Shown piece after piece: positions 24,572-33,358 of a stretch of 64,000 nt of DNA. Under the pieces are notes generated by a model, which saw only the letters and a program-made list of their open reading frames with translations, was not told the origin of the DNA and did no database searches. The position numbers were made by a program, and so were the translations under genes. This DNA comes from Streptomyces sp. CNQ-509 (GTDB taxonomy: Bacteria > Actinomycetota > Actinomycetes > Streptomycetales > Streptomycetaceae), in assembly GCF_001011035.1 (NCBI RefSeq), contig NZ_CP011492.1:7309447-7373446 (forward strand). The letters are read 5' to 3'. Each line of letters starts with the position of its first letter. Positions within the stretch are counted from its first letter, which is position 1.

Positions 24572-24639
24572 CAGCCGTGACGGCTCCGCCGGCGGTGACG
24601 GAACCGCCGGTGACGCCGGCCTGAGGACGGGCGCCACGG

Positions 24640-24673
24640 CCCGCCCCGCCCGGGAGGAGCCGGGCGGGGCGGG
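24640..24673. terminator. hairpin between subtilase and beta-galactosidase genes
   Basis: A perfect 14-bp stem (24640-24653 with 24660-24673) and a 6-nt loop between convergent genes. Confidence 0.75.
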
Positions 24674-24682
24674 TCCCGCGCG

Positions 24683-27607
24683 TCAGCGCCCTTCGGCGGC
24701 GGAGAAGACGAAGGTGAACGCCGCCGGGCGCGCCGCCAGTGCGTACTGCGGCAGCACGCCGGGACCGCAGGACGCCGAGCCGATGCCGTGGCGGGCGTGG
24801 TCGAGCGTCACATGCACCCGGTCGCCCGGCACCAGGTCGGTGCGGTGCGTCGCGGCGTCCAGCTCCGCGGTGGTCCAGCGCCTGGCCGTGAGCGCGAACT
24901 CCGGCTCACCCTCGACCCGCAGCCCCGTACCGGCCCCGGCGTCCGTCAGCTCCGCCCAGCGCACCCGGGCCCGCGCGCCGTTCTCCTGCGGGCGTACGTA
25001 CGGCGTCTGCAACTCGTCGACGCTCGCCGTCCAGCGCCCCAGCAGCGCCGCCGTGCCCGTGTCCGGGTACGCCTCGCCGGGCCCGCCGCCGTACCAGCGC
25101 ACCGCGCCGTACGCGGCGGGCAGCGCGAAGCGGATCCCCAGCCGCGGCAGCGGCATCCGCCAGTCGCCCTCCGGCGTCACCGACACGGTCAGCGCCACCC
25201 GGTCCGCGTCCGCGGTCCAGCGGAACTCGGCGGCGAGGCCCAGGTCGGTGGCCGCGGGCGCCACCCGGGTACGGACCGTCAGTCCGCCGTCCGCGGTCTC
25301 CACCGCGTCCGTCCGGTGCCGCATCCGGTGCAGCCCCGCCTTGCGCCAGCGGCGCGCCAGTTCGGTCTCGGGCAGCCAGTCGGCGCCGAGGTCGTTGTCC
25401 GTCGGCGCCCGCCACACCTCCAGCCGCAGTCCCTCCACGGGCACCCCGGCCAGGGTCCGCGGCCCGCCCGTCCGCGCGTCGAACACCGCCGGGCCGAGCC
25501 GGATCAGCGCGTCGTCGCGTACGGGCGCCGCCGCGGCCGGCCGCGCGAGCGGGGGGCGCGGCGCGGCGGACCACTGCCCGCGCGCCACGACGTGCCCCGC
25601 CGGCGCCCACGCGGTGTCCGCGGCGAGCCGCGCGCTGACGGTCCACTGCGCCTCGCCCGCGGGCGGGGCGCCGGGCGCGGGCAGGCCGACCTTCGCGCTC
25701 TCGCCGGGCGCCAGCGGCGGCACCGCCGCCGGTCCGCTCTCCGTCTCGGCGCCGTCCACGGCGTACGACCAGGAGAACGCGAGGTGGTCGAGGCCGGCGA
25801 AGTCGTGCAGGTTGGTGACCACGGCCTGTTCCGGCGAGTCCCCGGGCCCGATGCGCACGGGCTGGATGACGTGGCCGAACTCGGTGAGCCCCGGCGACGG
25901 CGTGCGGTCGGGGAAGACCAGGCCGTCGCAGACGAACGCGCCGTCGTGCAGTTCCTCGCCGAAGTCGCCGCCGTAGGCGAAGCCCAGCTCGGGGTGGGCG
26001 ATGCCGTGGTCGATCCACTCCCAGACGAAGCCGCCCTGACAGCGCTCGTACGTCTCGAACAGCCGCTGGTAGTCCGCCAGTCCGCCGGGGCCGTTGCCCA
26101 TGGCGTGCGCGTACTCGCAGAGCACGAACGGCTGTGCCCGGCGGCGCGCGTCCAGCGCCGGGTCTTCGAGGGGGGCCTCGGTGCGCTCGCCGATGCGGCG
26201 GACCTCGTCGTGGTCGGCGTACATCCGCGAGTAGACGTCGGTGTCGCGGCTGGTCGGATCGCCCTCGTAGTGCAGGAGCCGGCCGGGGTCGCGGCCGCGG
26301 ATCCAGTCGGCCATGGCGGTCAGTCCCGCGCCGGAGCCGCACTCGTTGCCCAGGGACCACATGATGACCGACGGGTGGTTCTTGTCCCGCTCGACCATGC
26401 GCGCGGCGCGGTCCAGCAGCGCCGGGGTCCAGCGCTCGTCGGCGACGGGGTTGCCGCGCCAGCCGAGGGCACCGAAGCCGTGCGTCTCCAGGTCGCACTC
26501 GTCGATCACCCACAGCCCCAGCTCGTCGCAGAGGTCGAGGAACGCGGGGTGCGGCGGGTAGTGGCTGGTGCGTACGGCGTTGACGTTGTGCCGCTTCATC
26601 AGCAGCACGTCCGCGCGCATCGCCGCCTCGTCGACGGCACGGCCGTGCTCGGGGTGGAACTCGTGCCGGTTCACGCCGCGCAGCAGGATGCGGCGGCCGT
26701 TCACCCTGAGCACGCCGTCCTCGACGGCGACGGTGCGGAAGCCCACCCGCAGCGGGATCCGCTCGCCCGCGGTGGCCAGCTCGGCCGCGTACAGCCGCGG
26801 CACCTCCGCGGTCCACGGCTCGGCCGGCAGCGTGACGGACTCGCCGGTGGCGATGTCGACGCCCAGCTCCGGCAGGGCGACCCGGCCGCCGGGCGCGCAG
26901 TCCACGCGCAGGGTGCCGGTGCCGGTCACGTGGTCGTACGAGGCGTGCACGAAGAAGTCGCGGACGGCGCCAGCGGGCCGGTGCAGCAGCGTGACGTCGC
27001 GGAAGATGCCGGGGAGCCACCACTGGTCCTGGTCCTCCAGGTACGAGCCGGCCGACCACTGGTGGACGCGGACGGCCAGCACGTTGCCCGCGGGGCGCAG
27101 CAGCGCGCCGACGGCGAACTCGTGCGGCAGCCGGGAGCCCTTGAACTCGCCCAGCTCCGTGCCGTTCAGCCAGACCCGCGCGTGCGAGTCCACCCCGTCG
27201 AAGCGCAGCACCGCCTCGTCCGGGGGCAGCGGGGCGGCGGGCCAGCCGCCGGGCAGGTCGAAGGTGCGCAGGTGGTCGCCGGTCGGGTTCTCGGCCGGCA
27301 CCCGCGGCGGGTCGACCGGGAAGGGGTAGGGGGTGTTGGTGTACGCGGGCGTGCCGTACCGGCCACCGCCCTGGAGCACCCAGTGCCCGGGGACGGTGAT
27401 CTCGTCCCAGCCGGAGGTGTCGTGGCCGGGTTCCGCGAAGGATGTGTCGTGGGTGGTGGCGGTGGGGGAGAGCCGGAAGCGCCAGGCCCCGTTCAGCGGC
27501 AGCCGGGCGGCGTCGGAGCTGGCGTACCACGCGCGCGGCGGCAGGGTGCCGGTGCCGGGTGCGGGGTCTTCGTGGGCGGGGAGAGCCGGATCGTGCATGA
27601 GATCCAT
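24683..27607 (-). CDS. beta-galactosidase, glycoside hydrolase family 2 (LacZ type)
   Basis: A 974-residue cytoplasmic enzyme with the full LacZ layout: jelly-roll sugar-binding domain, immunoglobulin-like domain, TIM barrel, linker domain and the beta-galactosidase small-chain domain. In the barrel the acid/base is Glu422 (SLGNECGSG) and the nucleophile Glu498 (LCEYAHAMGNG); RGVNRHEFHPEHG and RTSHYPPHP are the usual active-site loops. It hydrolyses terminal beta-galactosides. There is no signal peptide. ATG 27607 was chosen; ATG 27598 is in frame and nearly equivalent. It is transcribed alone, with paired 8-bp repeats upstream. Confidence 0.92.
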   Translation of the reverse strand: MDLMHDPALPAHEDPAPGTGTLPPRAWYASSDAARLPLNGAWRFRLSPTATTHDTSFAEPGHDTSGWDEITVPGHWVLQGGGRYGTPAYTNTPYPFPVDPPRVPAENPTGDHLRTFDLPGGWPAAPLPPDEAVLRFDGVDSHARVWLNGTELGEFKGSRLPHEFAVGALLRPAGNVLAVRVHQWSAGSYLEDQDQWWLPGIFRDVTLLHRPAGAVRDFFVHASYDHVTGTGTLRVDCAPGGRVALPELGVDIATGESVTLPAEPWTAEVPRLYAAELATAGERIPLRVGFRTVAVEDGVLRVNGRRILLRGVNRHEFHPEHGRAVDEAAMRADVLLMKRHNVNAVRTSHYPPHPAFLDLCDELGLWVIDECDLETHGFGALGWRGNPVADERWTPALLDRAARMVERDKNHPSVIMWSLGNECGSGAGLTAMADWIRGRDPGRLLHYEGDPTSRDTDVYSRMYADHDEVRRIGERTEAPLEDPALDARRRAQPFVLCEYAHAMGNGPGGLADYQRLFETYERCQGGFVWEWIDHGIAHPELGFAYGGDFGEELHDGAFVCDGLVFPDRTPSPGLTEFGHVIQPVRIGPGDSPEQAVVTNLHDFAGLDHLAFSWSYAVDGAETESGPAAVPPLAPGESAKVGLPAPGAPPAGEAQWTVSARLAADTAWAPAGHVVARGQWSAAPRPPLARPAAAAPVRDDALIRLGPAVFDARTGGPRTLAGVPVEGLRLEVWRAPTDNDLGADWLPETELARRWRKAGLHRMRHRTDAVETADGGLTVRTRVAPAATDLGLAAEFRWTADADRVALTVSVTPEGDWRMPLPRLGIRFALPAAYGAVRWYGGGPGEAYPDTGTAALLGRWTASVDELQTPYVRPQENGARARVRWAELTDAGAGTGLRVEGEPEFALTARRWTTAELDAATHRTDLVPGDRVHVTLDHARHGIGSASCGPGVLPQYALAARPAAFTFVFSAAEGR

Positions 27608-27655
27608 CTGATCCCGCCGGGGGGCGCGGCACAACAGACGCCGCGCCGCGAGCCA

Positions 27656-27683
27656 TTGGACTTTTCGGACACCGGTTGGACTT
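27656..27683 (-). promoter_or_regulatory. paired direct repeats upstream of the beta-galactosidase gene
   Basis: TTGGACTT occurs at 27656-27663 and again at 27676-27683, exactly 20 bp apart (two helical turns), 49-76 bp upstream of the ATG on the minus strand (AAGTCCAA in the gene's direction). The spacing suits an activator or repressor binding one face of the helix. I do not recognise the motif. Confidence 0.4.
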
Positions 27684-27689
27684 CTGTGC

Positions 27690-27729
27690 CGCCCCGGCCG
27701 CTCGCCGTGGGGGACGAGCGGCCGGGGCG
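27690..27729 (-). terminator. terminator of the GH18 chitinase gene
   Basis: A perfect 15-bp stem (27690-27704 with 27715-27729) and a 10-nt loop, just past the chitinase stop in its direction of transcription. Confidence 0.75.
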
Positions 27730-27735
27730 CGTCGG

Positions 27736-28842
27736 TCAGCGGCCCTGGAGCGACTTGACGTTGTCGCCGAAGGACCAGCCGCGCGCGCCGTCCCAGTTGA
27801 TCGACCAGGTCATCAGGCCCTTGAGGGCGCCGCCGAAGTGGCTCCATGCCTGCGACACCAGCCCCGGCGTCATGTGGCCGCCGCCCGCGCCGGGCTGGGC
27901 GGGCAGGCCGGGGGCCTGCTTGTCGTACGGGACGCGGATGGTGGTGCCCTGCACCACGAGGCCGCGGTTCAGGCACTCGGTCTGGGCGACGAAGCCCTGG
28001 ACGGTGCCCGCCTGGTACGAGTCACCGGAGCAGCCGTACATGCTGCCGTTGTAGTACTGCATGTTGAGCCACCACAGCCGGCCGTTGTCGGCGTACTTCT
28101 TGATGATCGGCAGGTAGGCGCCCCAGATCGAGCCGTAGACCACGCTGCCGCCGGTGACGTACGCCGTCTCGGGGGCCATCGTCAGGCCGAAGCCGGGGGG
28201 CATCTGGGCGAGCACGCCGTCGATGATGCGGATGAGGTTGGCCTGCGAGGGGGAGAGCTGGTTGATGTTGCCGCTGCCGACGAGGCCGGTCTCGATGTCG
28301 ATGTCGATGCCGTCGAAGTTGTAGCGCTTGAGGATCGGCACCAGGGTGGCGATCACCCGGTCGGCGACGGCGCTGGAGCTGAGGTCGATGCCGGCCGCGG
28401 CGCCGCCGAGCGACATGAGGATGGTGGCGCCGCTCGCCTTGGCCGCGCACATCTCGGCGGGAGCGGCGACCTTCACCGTGCTGTCCATGCCGTCCTCCCA
28501 CTTGACGGTGCCGTCGGAGAGGATGACGGGGAAGGCGGCGTTGATGACGTTGTAGCCGTGGGTGCGGAGATCGGGGTTGGTGATCGGCGTCCAGCCGAAC
28601 GGCGGGTGGACGCCGTTGGCGGCGCCGTCCCAGTTCTCCCAGTAGCCCTGGAGGATCTTGCCCGCGGGCCTGGGTTTGGTGGGACAGGTCTCGGCAGCCG
28701 TGGGCGCTGCCGCCGTCGTTCCTGCCGCCGCCGCCCCGGCCGGTTCCGGCGGGGTCGCCGCCGCGGCGGGGAGCTGGGCGGCGAGCACCAGCGTGAGGCC
28801 GATACCGAAGAGACGCAGCGTCCGGCTGATCGCAGACTGCAT
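27736..28842 (-). CDS. secreted chitinase, glycoside hydrolase family 18
   Basis: A 368-residue enzyme: a signal peptide (MQSAISRTLRLFGIGLTLVL to AAAAT), a short Ala/Thr-rich linker, and a GH18 barrel. The catalytic motif DGIDIDIE lies at 177-184 with Glu184 as acid; substrate-assisted-site residues include MSLGG and MTWSINWD near the end. There is no carbohydrate-binding module, so it is a single-domain chitinase of the ChiC/ChiD size class. ATG 28842 follows GAAGGCGAG. The promoter has two dre-like operators, which implies control by N-acetylglucosamine through a DasR-type repressor. Confidence 0.93.
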   Translation of the reverse strand: MQSAISRTLRLFGIGLTLVLAAQLPAAAATPPEPAGAAAAGTTAAAPTAAETCPTKPRPAGKILQGYWENWDGAANGVHPPFGWTPITNPDLRTHGYNVINAAFPVILSDGTVKWEDGMDSTVKVAAPAEMCAAKASGATILMSLGGAAAGIDLSSSAVADRVIATLVPILKRYNFDGIDIDIETGLVGSGNINQLSPSQANLIRIIDGVLAQMPPGFGLTMAPETAYVTGGSVVYGSIWGAYLPIIKKYADNGRLWWLNMQYYNGSMYGCSGDSYQAGTVQGFVAQTECLNRGLVVQGTTIRVPYDKQAPGLPAQPGAGGGHMTPGLVSQAWSHFGGALKGLMTWSINWDGARGWSFGDNVKSLQGR

Positions 28843-28902
28843 GACACGCTCGCCTTCTGGGCTGTGGGGTTGCCAGGAGAGGTACGTGTTGCGCTGCGGC
28901 AC

Positions 28903-28945
28903 AAGGTAAGTTGGTCCAGACCTTTCGTCAAGAGGTCTGGACCAA
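28903..28945 (-). promoter_or_regulatory. chitinase promoter with two dre-like (DasR) operators
   Basis: In the gene's direction the -35 box is TTGACG (plus coordinates 28926-28931), the spacer is 17 bp and the -10 is TACCTT (28903-28908). The 13-bp sequence TTGGTCCAGACCT (28911-28923) and its exact inverse (28933-28945) flank the -35 box. Each half is itself a near-palindrome matching the DasR responsive element (consensus ACTGGTCTAGACCACT) and the 12-bp TGGTCCAGACCT repeat known from Streptomyces chitinase promoters. One operator covers the spacer, the other lies just upstream of the -35. Confidence 0.8.
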
Positions 28946-29024
28946 AGGTCGCGGGGCGGGCCGCGGGGAAGCTGTTCGTGCCGCGTTCACCCGCGAGTTC
29001 GCGGCGTTGCCTAGCGTGCCGCCC

Positions 29025-30179
29025 ATGCCCACCACGTACGACGCGGGAGTCCCCGCGGCCCCGGACGTCCCCGAAGCCCCCGCCCCCGCGGCCGGATCAG
29101 CCGCCTCCGCCGGCCTCCTGACCGCGCCGTCCCGCCGCCGGGTGCTGCGCGGGCTCACCGCGACGGCCGGTGCCGCCGGGCTCGCCGTGCTCGGCGCCCG
29201 TCCCGCGCCGGCCGCGGGCAGTGGCCGCGGGCGCCCCGGGCGCCCGTTGCGGGTGCTCGTCGCGACGAACGAGCCGTGGGGCACGTACCACGTCAAGCCG
29301 CTGCTCGCGGAGGCCGGGCGGCGCGGCGTACGCCTCACCCAGCTCGTCCCCGACACCTCGGGAGTCCAGCCCGGCGACCCCGTGCCCGTCGCCACGCCGC
29401 AGGCCGCGCCCCGCGCCGATCTGCTGGTCGTCACCGGCGCCGGTGACTGGCCGCTGGAGTGCGTCGCGCGCTTCCCGCGGCTGCCGGTGGCGGCCGGCTC
29501 TCTGGCCTACCTCGGGCCCCAGCAGGTCCCGGGCGCACGGCTGCTGCGGCCCCGGCTGCGCGCCGTCACCTCCTCCTCGCCGGCCGAGGCGCGCGCGTTC
29601 GGCGGCTACCTGGGCGTCCGGCGCCGGATCCGGGTGGTCGGCTCGCCGCAGACCGACACGCTGCCGGACCACCGTCCCGAGCCCGGCCTCGTGCTCGTCC
29701 TCACCAGCGTCACGCACCCTGACGGCACCGGCGGCGCCGCACCCGGCACCGAACTGCTGCTCGCGGCGGCCGAGAAGCTGCGGGCCGCGGGAAAGCGGAT
29801 CCTGGTCGGCCTGCACCCGCGCGAGGACCCCAAACTGTGGGACGCGTACGAGATCAGCGACGTGCCGTCGCTCCAGGCGGCGGCGCGGGCGGAGGCGGCG
29901 GTCGGCATCCCGGGCACCGTCTTCCCGCTGGTCGCGGCGGTCGGAGTGCCGCTGGTCGGCGTCACCGGCGCCGGGCTGACGGTGCCGGACTACCTGCTGG
30001 CGGTGTGCTCCTCGACCATCGACGATCCGGCGGAGGCGGTGCCGGCCGTCACTTCCGCGCGGCTGCCCGCACCGGACGTCCTCGCCGACGCCGTCGGCCC
30101 GATCGGCGGATCCGCCGCCCGGCTGCTGGAGGTCTGGCGCCACACCGCCCACCCGGGCCACCCGCACGACGGCCACTGA
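29025..30179 (+). CDS. Tat-signal protein of unknown function
   Basis: A 384-residue protein with a 45-residue polar N-terminus, then a twin-arginine signal (SRRRVLRGLTATAGAAGL) and a mature domain of about 310 residues. The mature part looks Rossmann-like: LRVLVATNEPWGTYHVKPLL, DLLVVTGAGDWPLE, then LVLVLTSVTHPDGTGG and ILVGLHPREDPKLWDAYE, which recall GT-B glycosyltransferase or CDP-glycerol transferase halves. No firm family. TAGCGT (29012-29017) lies only 7 bp before the ATG, so the mRNA may be leaderless. It is divergent from the chitinase and shares its upstream region. Confidence 0.6.
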   Translation: MPTTYDAGVPAAPDVPEAPAPAAGSAASAGLLTAPSRRRVLRGLTATAGAAGLAVLGARPAPAAGSGRGRPGRPLRVLVATNEPWGTYHVKPLLAEAGRRGVRLTQLVPDTSGVQPGDPVPVATPQAAPRADLLVVTGAGDWPLECVARFPRLPVAAGSLAYLGPQQVPGARLLRPRLRAVTSSSPAEARAFGGYLGVRRRIRVVGSPQTDTLPDHRPEPGLVLVLTSVTHPDGTGGAAPGTELLLAAAEKLRAAGKRILVGLHPREDPKLWDAYEISDVPSLQAAARAEAAVGIPGTVFPLVAAVGVPLVGVTGAGLTVPDYLLAVCSSTIDDPAEAVPAVTSARLPAPDVLADAVGPIGGSAARLLEVWRHTAHPGHPHDGH

Positions 30180-30387
30180 CGCCCGCCGCGCGTATGGCCG
30201 GTGCGACGGCCCCGGGTCCGGCGCCGGGCCGCCCGCGTCCGCCGCCGTCCCCGCCCGGAGGGCACCCCGGGTGCCGGGGCACGTTCCCATCCCGTAGCCT
30301 CTGTGGCCCCGAGCCCGCGGCGCCCGCCGCGGCGCAGGAACCTGCCCGGCGGTCCTGACCACCCGCCGGAGCGCCGGGAGGTGGCCC

Positions 30388-31164
30388 ATGACCGTCGCCG
30401 ACGCCGACGAGGCCGCGCCCGTGGCCGGTGCGGGACCCGTGCTCTCCCTCGGCGCCGTCGAGAAGCGCTTCCCCGACGGCACCCGCGCGCTCGACCCCGT
30501 CGACCTCGACGTCGGCGCCGGCGAGTTCGTCTCCCTCGTGGGCCCCTCCGGCTGCGGCAAGACCACCCTGCTGCGCATCGCCGCGGGCCTCGTCGAGCCC
30601 ACCGCCGGCGCCGTGGCCGCGCGCGCCGACCGCCTCGGCTACGTCTTCCAGGACCCGACACTGCTGCCCTGGCGCTCGGTGCGCACGAACGTCGAGCTCT
30701 TCGGCGAACTGCGCGGCGTCCCGCGGGCCGAGCGGCGCAAGCGCGCCGACGCCGCGCTGGAGCTGGTCGGCCTCACCGACTTCGCCGGCTACCGGCCCCG
30801 CGCGCTGTCGGGCGGCATGCGCATGCGCGTCTCCCTGGCCCGCTCCCTCACGCTGCGCCCGGAACTGTTCCTGCTCGACGAGCCGTTCGGCACCCTGGAC
30901 GAGATCACCCGCGAGCGGCTGGACGACGACCTGCTGCGGCTCTTCGCCGCCGAGCGGTTCGCGGCCGTCTTCGTCACCCACTCCGTGCTGGAGGCGGTCT
31001 ACCTCTCCACCAGGGTCCTGGTGATGTCCCCCCGGCCCGGGCGCGTGTGCGGCGAGTTCACCGTCCCGTTCGGCTACCCGCGGACCGAGAGCCTGCGCTA
31101 CGACCCCGAGCTGAACCGCATCGCGGCCGAGGTGTCCGCCTGCATGCGCGCCTCCGCCCGCTGA
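30388..31164 (+). CDS. ABC transporter ATP-binding protein (NMT1-type importer)
   Basis: A 258-residue nucleotide-binding subunit: Walker A GPSGCGKTT, Q-loop YVFQDPTLLPWRS, signature LSGGMRMRVSLARSL, Walker B LFLLDEPFGTLDE, and switch His in VFVTHS. The DPTLLPW form is that of the nitrate/taurine/hydroxymethylpyrimidine group. It starts a second importer operon (ATPase, binding protein, methyltransferase, permease). ATG 30388 follows GGGAGG. The 208-bp upstream gap has TAGCCT (about 30294) as a possible -10 but no convincing -35 or riboswitch. Confidence 0.9.
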   Translation: MTVADADEAAPVAGAGPVLSLGAVEKRFPDGTRALDPVDLDVGAGEFVSLVGPSGCGKTTLLRIAAGLVEPTAGAVAARADRLGYVFQDPTLLPWRSVRTNVELFGELRGVPRAERRKRADAALELVGLTDFAGYRPRALSGGMRMRVSLARSLTLRPELFLLDEPFGTLDEITRERLDDDLLRLFAAERFAAVFVTHSVLEAVYLSTRVLVMSPRPGRVCGEFTVPFGYPRTESLRYDPELNRIAAEVSACMRASAR

Positions 31165-31215
31165 GCACCGTACGAAGCACCGACCGGCCCCCGACCCCCT
31201 CCGGAGGAACCCGCG

Positions 31216-32409
31216 ATGCCCCTGAAGCGTCACCTGCGCTCCTTAGCCCTGCCGCTCGTCGCCGGCGTGCTGCTGACCACCGCCGCCTGCGGAGACGACG
31301 GGGACGGCGGGGCCGGCGGCAAGGAGTCCCCCGCGGCGAAGAGCGGCGCGGGTTCCCTGGCCGGCGTGTGCCCCGAGACCGTGACCGTGCAGACGTCGTG
31401 GCTGCCGAACGCCACCGCCTTCGGCCCGCTGTACGCGCTCCTCGGCGAAGACCCCGAGGTGGACGCCGACCGCAAACGGGCCACCGCGCCGCTGGTCGCG
31501 GACGGCAGGGACACCGGCATCTCGCTCGAACTGCGTGCAGGCGGCCCGGCGATCGGCTTCGCCGCCACCTCAGCCGAGATGTACACGGACGAGGACATCG
31601 ACCTCGGCGTGGTCGGCGGCTTCGACGAGATCGTCCAGCTCTCCGCCACCCAGCCGACCACCGCGGTGCTGGCGCTGCTGGAGAAGGACCCGACGATGAT
31701 CTACTGGGACCCGGAGACCTACCCGGAGTTCGAGACCATCGAGGACGTCGGCAAGTCGGACACCACGGTCCTGTACTCCGGTGGCGACACGTACATGGAG
31801 TATCTGACCGGCGCCGGGATCCTCAGGAAGGACCAGGTGGACGGCTCCTTCGACGGCTCGCCCGCGCGCTTCGTGGCCTCCGGCGGCAAGCTCGCCTCCT
31901 CCGGGTACGCGGCCGAGGACCCGTACATGTTCGAGCACGAGATCGACGACTGGATGAAGCCCGTCAAGGGCCAGCTCGTCTACGAGGCCGGCTACCCGAT
32001 CTACGGGCCCTCCCTCGTCGTCCGCCCCGAGGCGAAGTCCGAACTGGCGCCCTGCCTGGAGAAGCTGATCCCGGTCGTCCAGCAGTCGCAGGTCGACTAC
32101 CTCCGCGACCCGGACGCGGCCATCGCCGCCATCGTGGACATCGCCGAGCAGTACAAGGGCGGCGACGTGCTCACCGAGGGCATCGCGCAGTACGGGATCG
32201 GCGAGATGAAGAGGCTCGGCATCGCCTCGGACGACGCCGAGGGCGAGGACACCACCGTCGGGAACTTCGACACCGCGCGGGTCCGGGAGATCATCGACAT
32301 CGGCGAGCCGATCTTCGCCGAGCAGAAGAAGCCCGTGAAGGACGGCCTGAAGCCCGCGGACGTCGTGACCAACGAGTTCCTCGACCCCGCGATCGGACAC
32401 GGCGGATGA
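31216..32409 (+). CDS. ABC substrate-binding lipoprotein (NMT1/SsuA-like)
   Basis: A 397-residue lipoprotein with signal segment and lipobox TTAAC, anchored outside the membrane. The core VTVQTSWLPNATAFGPLYALL and FAATSAEMYTDEDIDLGVVGGFDE is NMT1-like. It is longer than usual by an acidic C-terminal section (SDDAEGEDTTVG). The ligand is unknown; relatives bind pyrimidine precursors, sulfonates or nitrate. ATG 31216 follows CCGGAGGAAC. It is 51 bp after the ATPase and 130 bp before the methyltransferase. Confidence 0.85.
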   Translation: MPLKRHLRSLALPLVAGVLLTTAACGDDGDGGAGGKESPAAKSGAGSLAGVCPETVTVQTSWLPNATAFGPLYALLGEDPEVDADRKRATAPLVADGRDTGISLELRAGGPAIGFAATSAEMYTDEDIDLGVVGGFDEIVQLSATQPTTAVLALLEKDPTMIYWDPETYPEFETIEDVGKSDTTVLYSGGDTYMEYLTGAGILRKDQVDGSFDGSPARFVASGGKLASSGYAAEDPYMFEHEIDDWMKPVKGQLVYEAGYPIYGPSLVVRPEAKSELAPCLEKLIPVVQQSQVDYLRDPDAAIAAIVDIAEQYKGGDVLTEGIAQYGIGEMKRLGIASDDAEGEDTTVGNFDTARVREIIDIGEPIFAEQKKPVKDGLKPADVVTNEFLDPAIGHGG

Positions 32410-32539
32410 CCGGCCGCCCGACCGCCGGGACCGCGCACCGCGGGCCCCGGCGGCACGGTGGAGTACGCTGCCCTCCCGGCCCCCAGCGCGTCGCGGGGCG
32501 GCACAGCCACGGCCGTACGCGGCCGACGCGGAGAGGAAC

Positions 32540-33358
32540 ATGAGCGACGACGGCATAGCCGACGGGCCCCACGGCACGTCGCCCCTGCCCGACCCTACGG
32601 CCCCCCACGCCTCCCGCACGTACGACTACCACCTCGGCGGCAGCGACAACCTCGGCCCGGACCGCGCGCTGGTGGACGAGGTCGAGGCCACCTTCATGCC
32701 GGACGTGAAGATGCGCGTCCGCGCCCAGCGGCTCTTCCTGGAACGGGCCGTGCGCTACCTGGTCGGGGAGGCCGGCATCCGCCAGATCCTCGACATCGGC
32801 TGCGGCCTGCCGCAGCGGCGCATGCCCAACGTGCACGAGATCGCGCACGGCATCGCCCCCGACACCCGGATCGTCTACGTCGACTACAACCCCGTCGCCG
32901 TGGCGCACATGCAGGCCCTGCACGCCGACGGGATCCTGACGGTCGCCTTCGCCGGCGACGTCCGGCGGCCCGAGCTGATCCTCACCCACCCGGACACCCG
33001 TGCCGTACTGGACCTCGACCGGCCCGTGGCCGTGCTCATGGTCGGGCTGCTGCACTTCCTGCCCGACGAGGACGACCCGGCGGACCTGGTGGCGCGGGTC
33101 CGCCGCGGCGTGGTCCCGGGCAGTTACCTCGCCGTGTCCCAGATATCCGCCGAGCTCGACTCCCGGGTGAGCCGGCTCACCAAGGCGTGGGCGTGCGGCG
33201 CGACGCCGATGGTGGAGCGCAGCCGCGCCGAGCTGGAGCGGATCATCGACGGCTGGGAGCCGGTCGACCCCGGCGTGGTGGTCGCGCACCGCTGGCGCCC
33301 CCGGCCCCCGGACCGTACCGAGGGAAACGCCTACGCGCTGGTGGCCGTCAAGCCATGA
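32540..33358 (+). CDS. SAM-dependent methyltransferase (DUF574, PF04672)
   Basis: A 272-residue protein of the DUF574 (Methyltransf_19) family. The N-terminal hallmark is SRTYDYHLGGSDNLGPDRAL, the SAM loop is ILDIGCGLPQ, and RIVYVDYNPVAVAHMQAL supplies the ribose-binding acidic residue. DUF574 proteins are very abundant in actinomycetes and few have known substrates. Its ATGA overlap with the permease gene shows coupled translation within the importer operon, an unusual place for this family. ATG 32540 follows GAGAGGAAC. An inference is that it methylates the imported compound. Confidence 0.88.
   Translation: MSDDGIADGPHGTSPLPDPTAPHASRTYDYHLGGSDNLGPDRALVDEVEATFMPDVKMRVRAQRLFLERAVRYLVGEAGIRQILDIGCGLPQRRMPNVHEIAHGIAPDTRIVYVDYNPVAVAHMQALHADGILTVAFAGDVRRPELILTHPDTRAVLDLDRPVAVLMVGLLHFLPDEDDPADLVARVRRGVVPGSYLAVSQISAELDSRVSRLTKAWACGATPMVERSRAELERIIDGWEPVDPGVVVAHRWRPRPPDRTEGNAYALVAVKP

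Noticed and set aside
30180..30387. Possible TPP riboswitch before the second NMT1-type importer, because GAACCTG occurs at about 30338
   Set aside because: The CTGAGA half of the thi-box is absent and the stems do not form in the right order; one short match is expected by chance in such GC-rich DNA.
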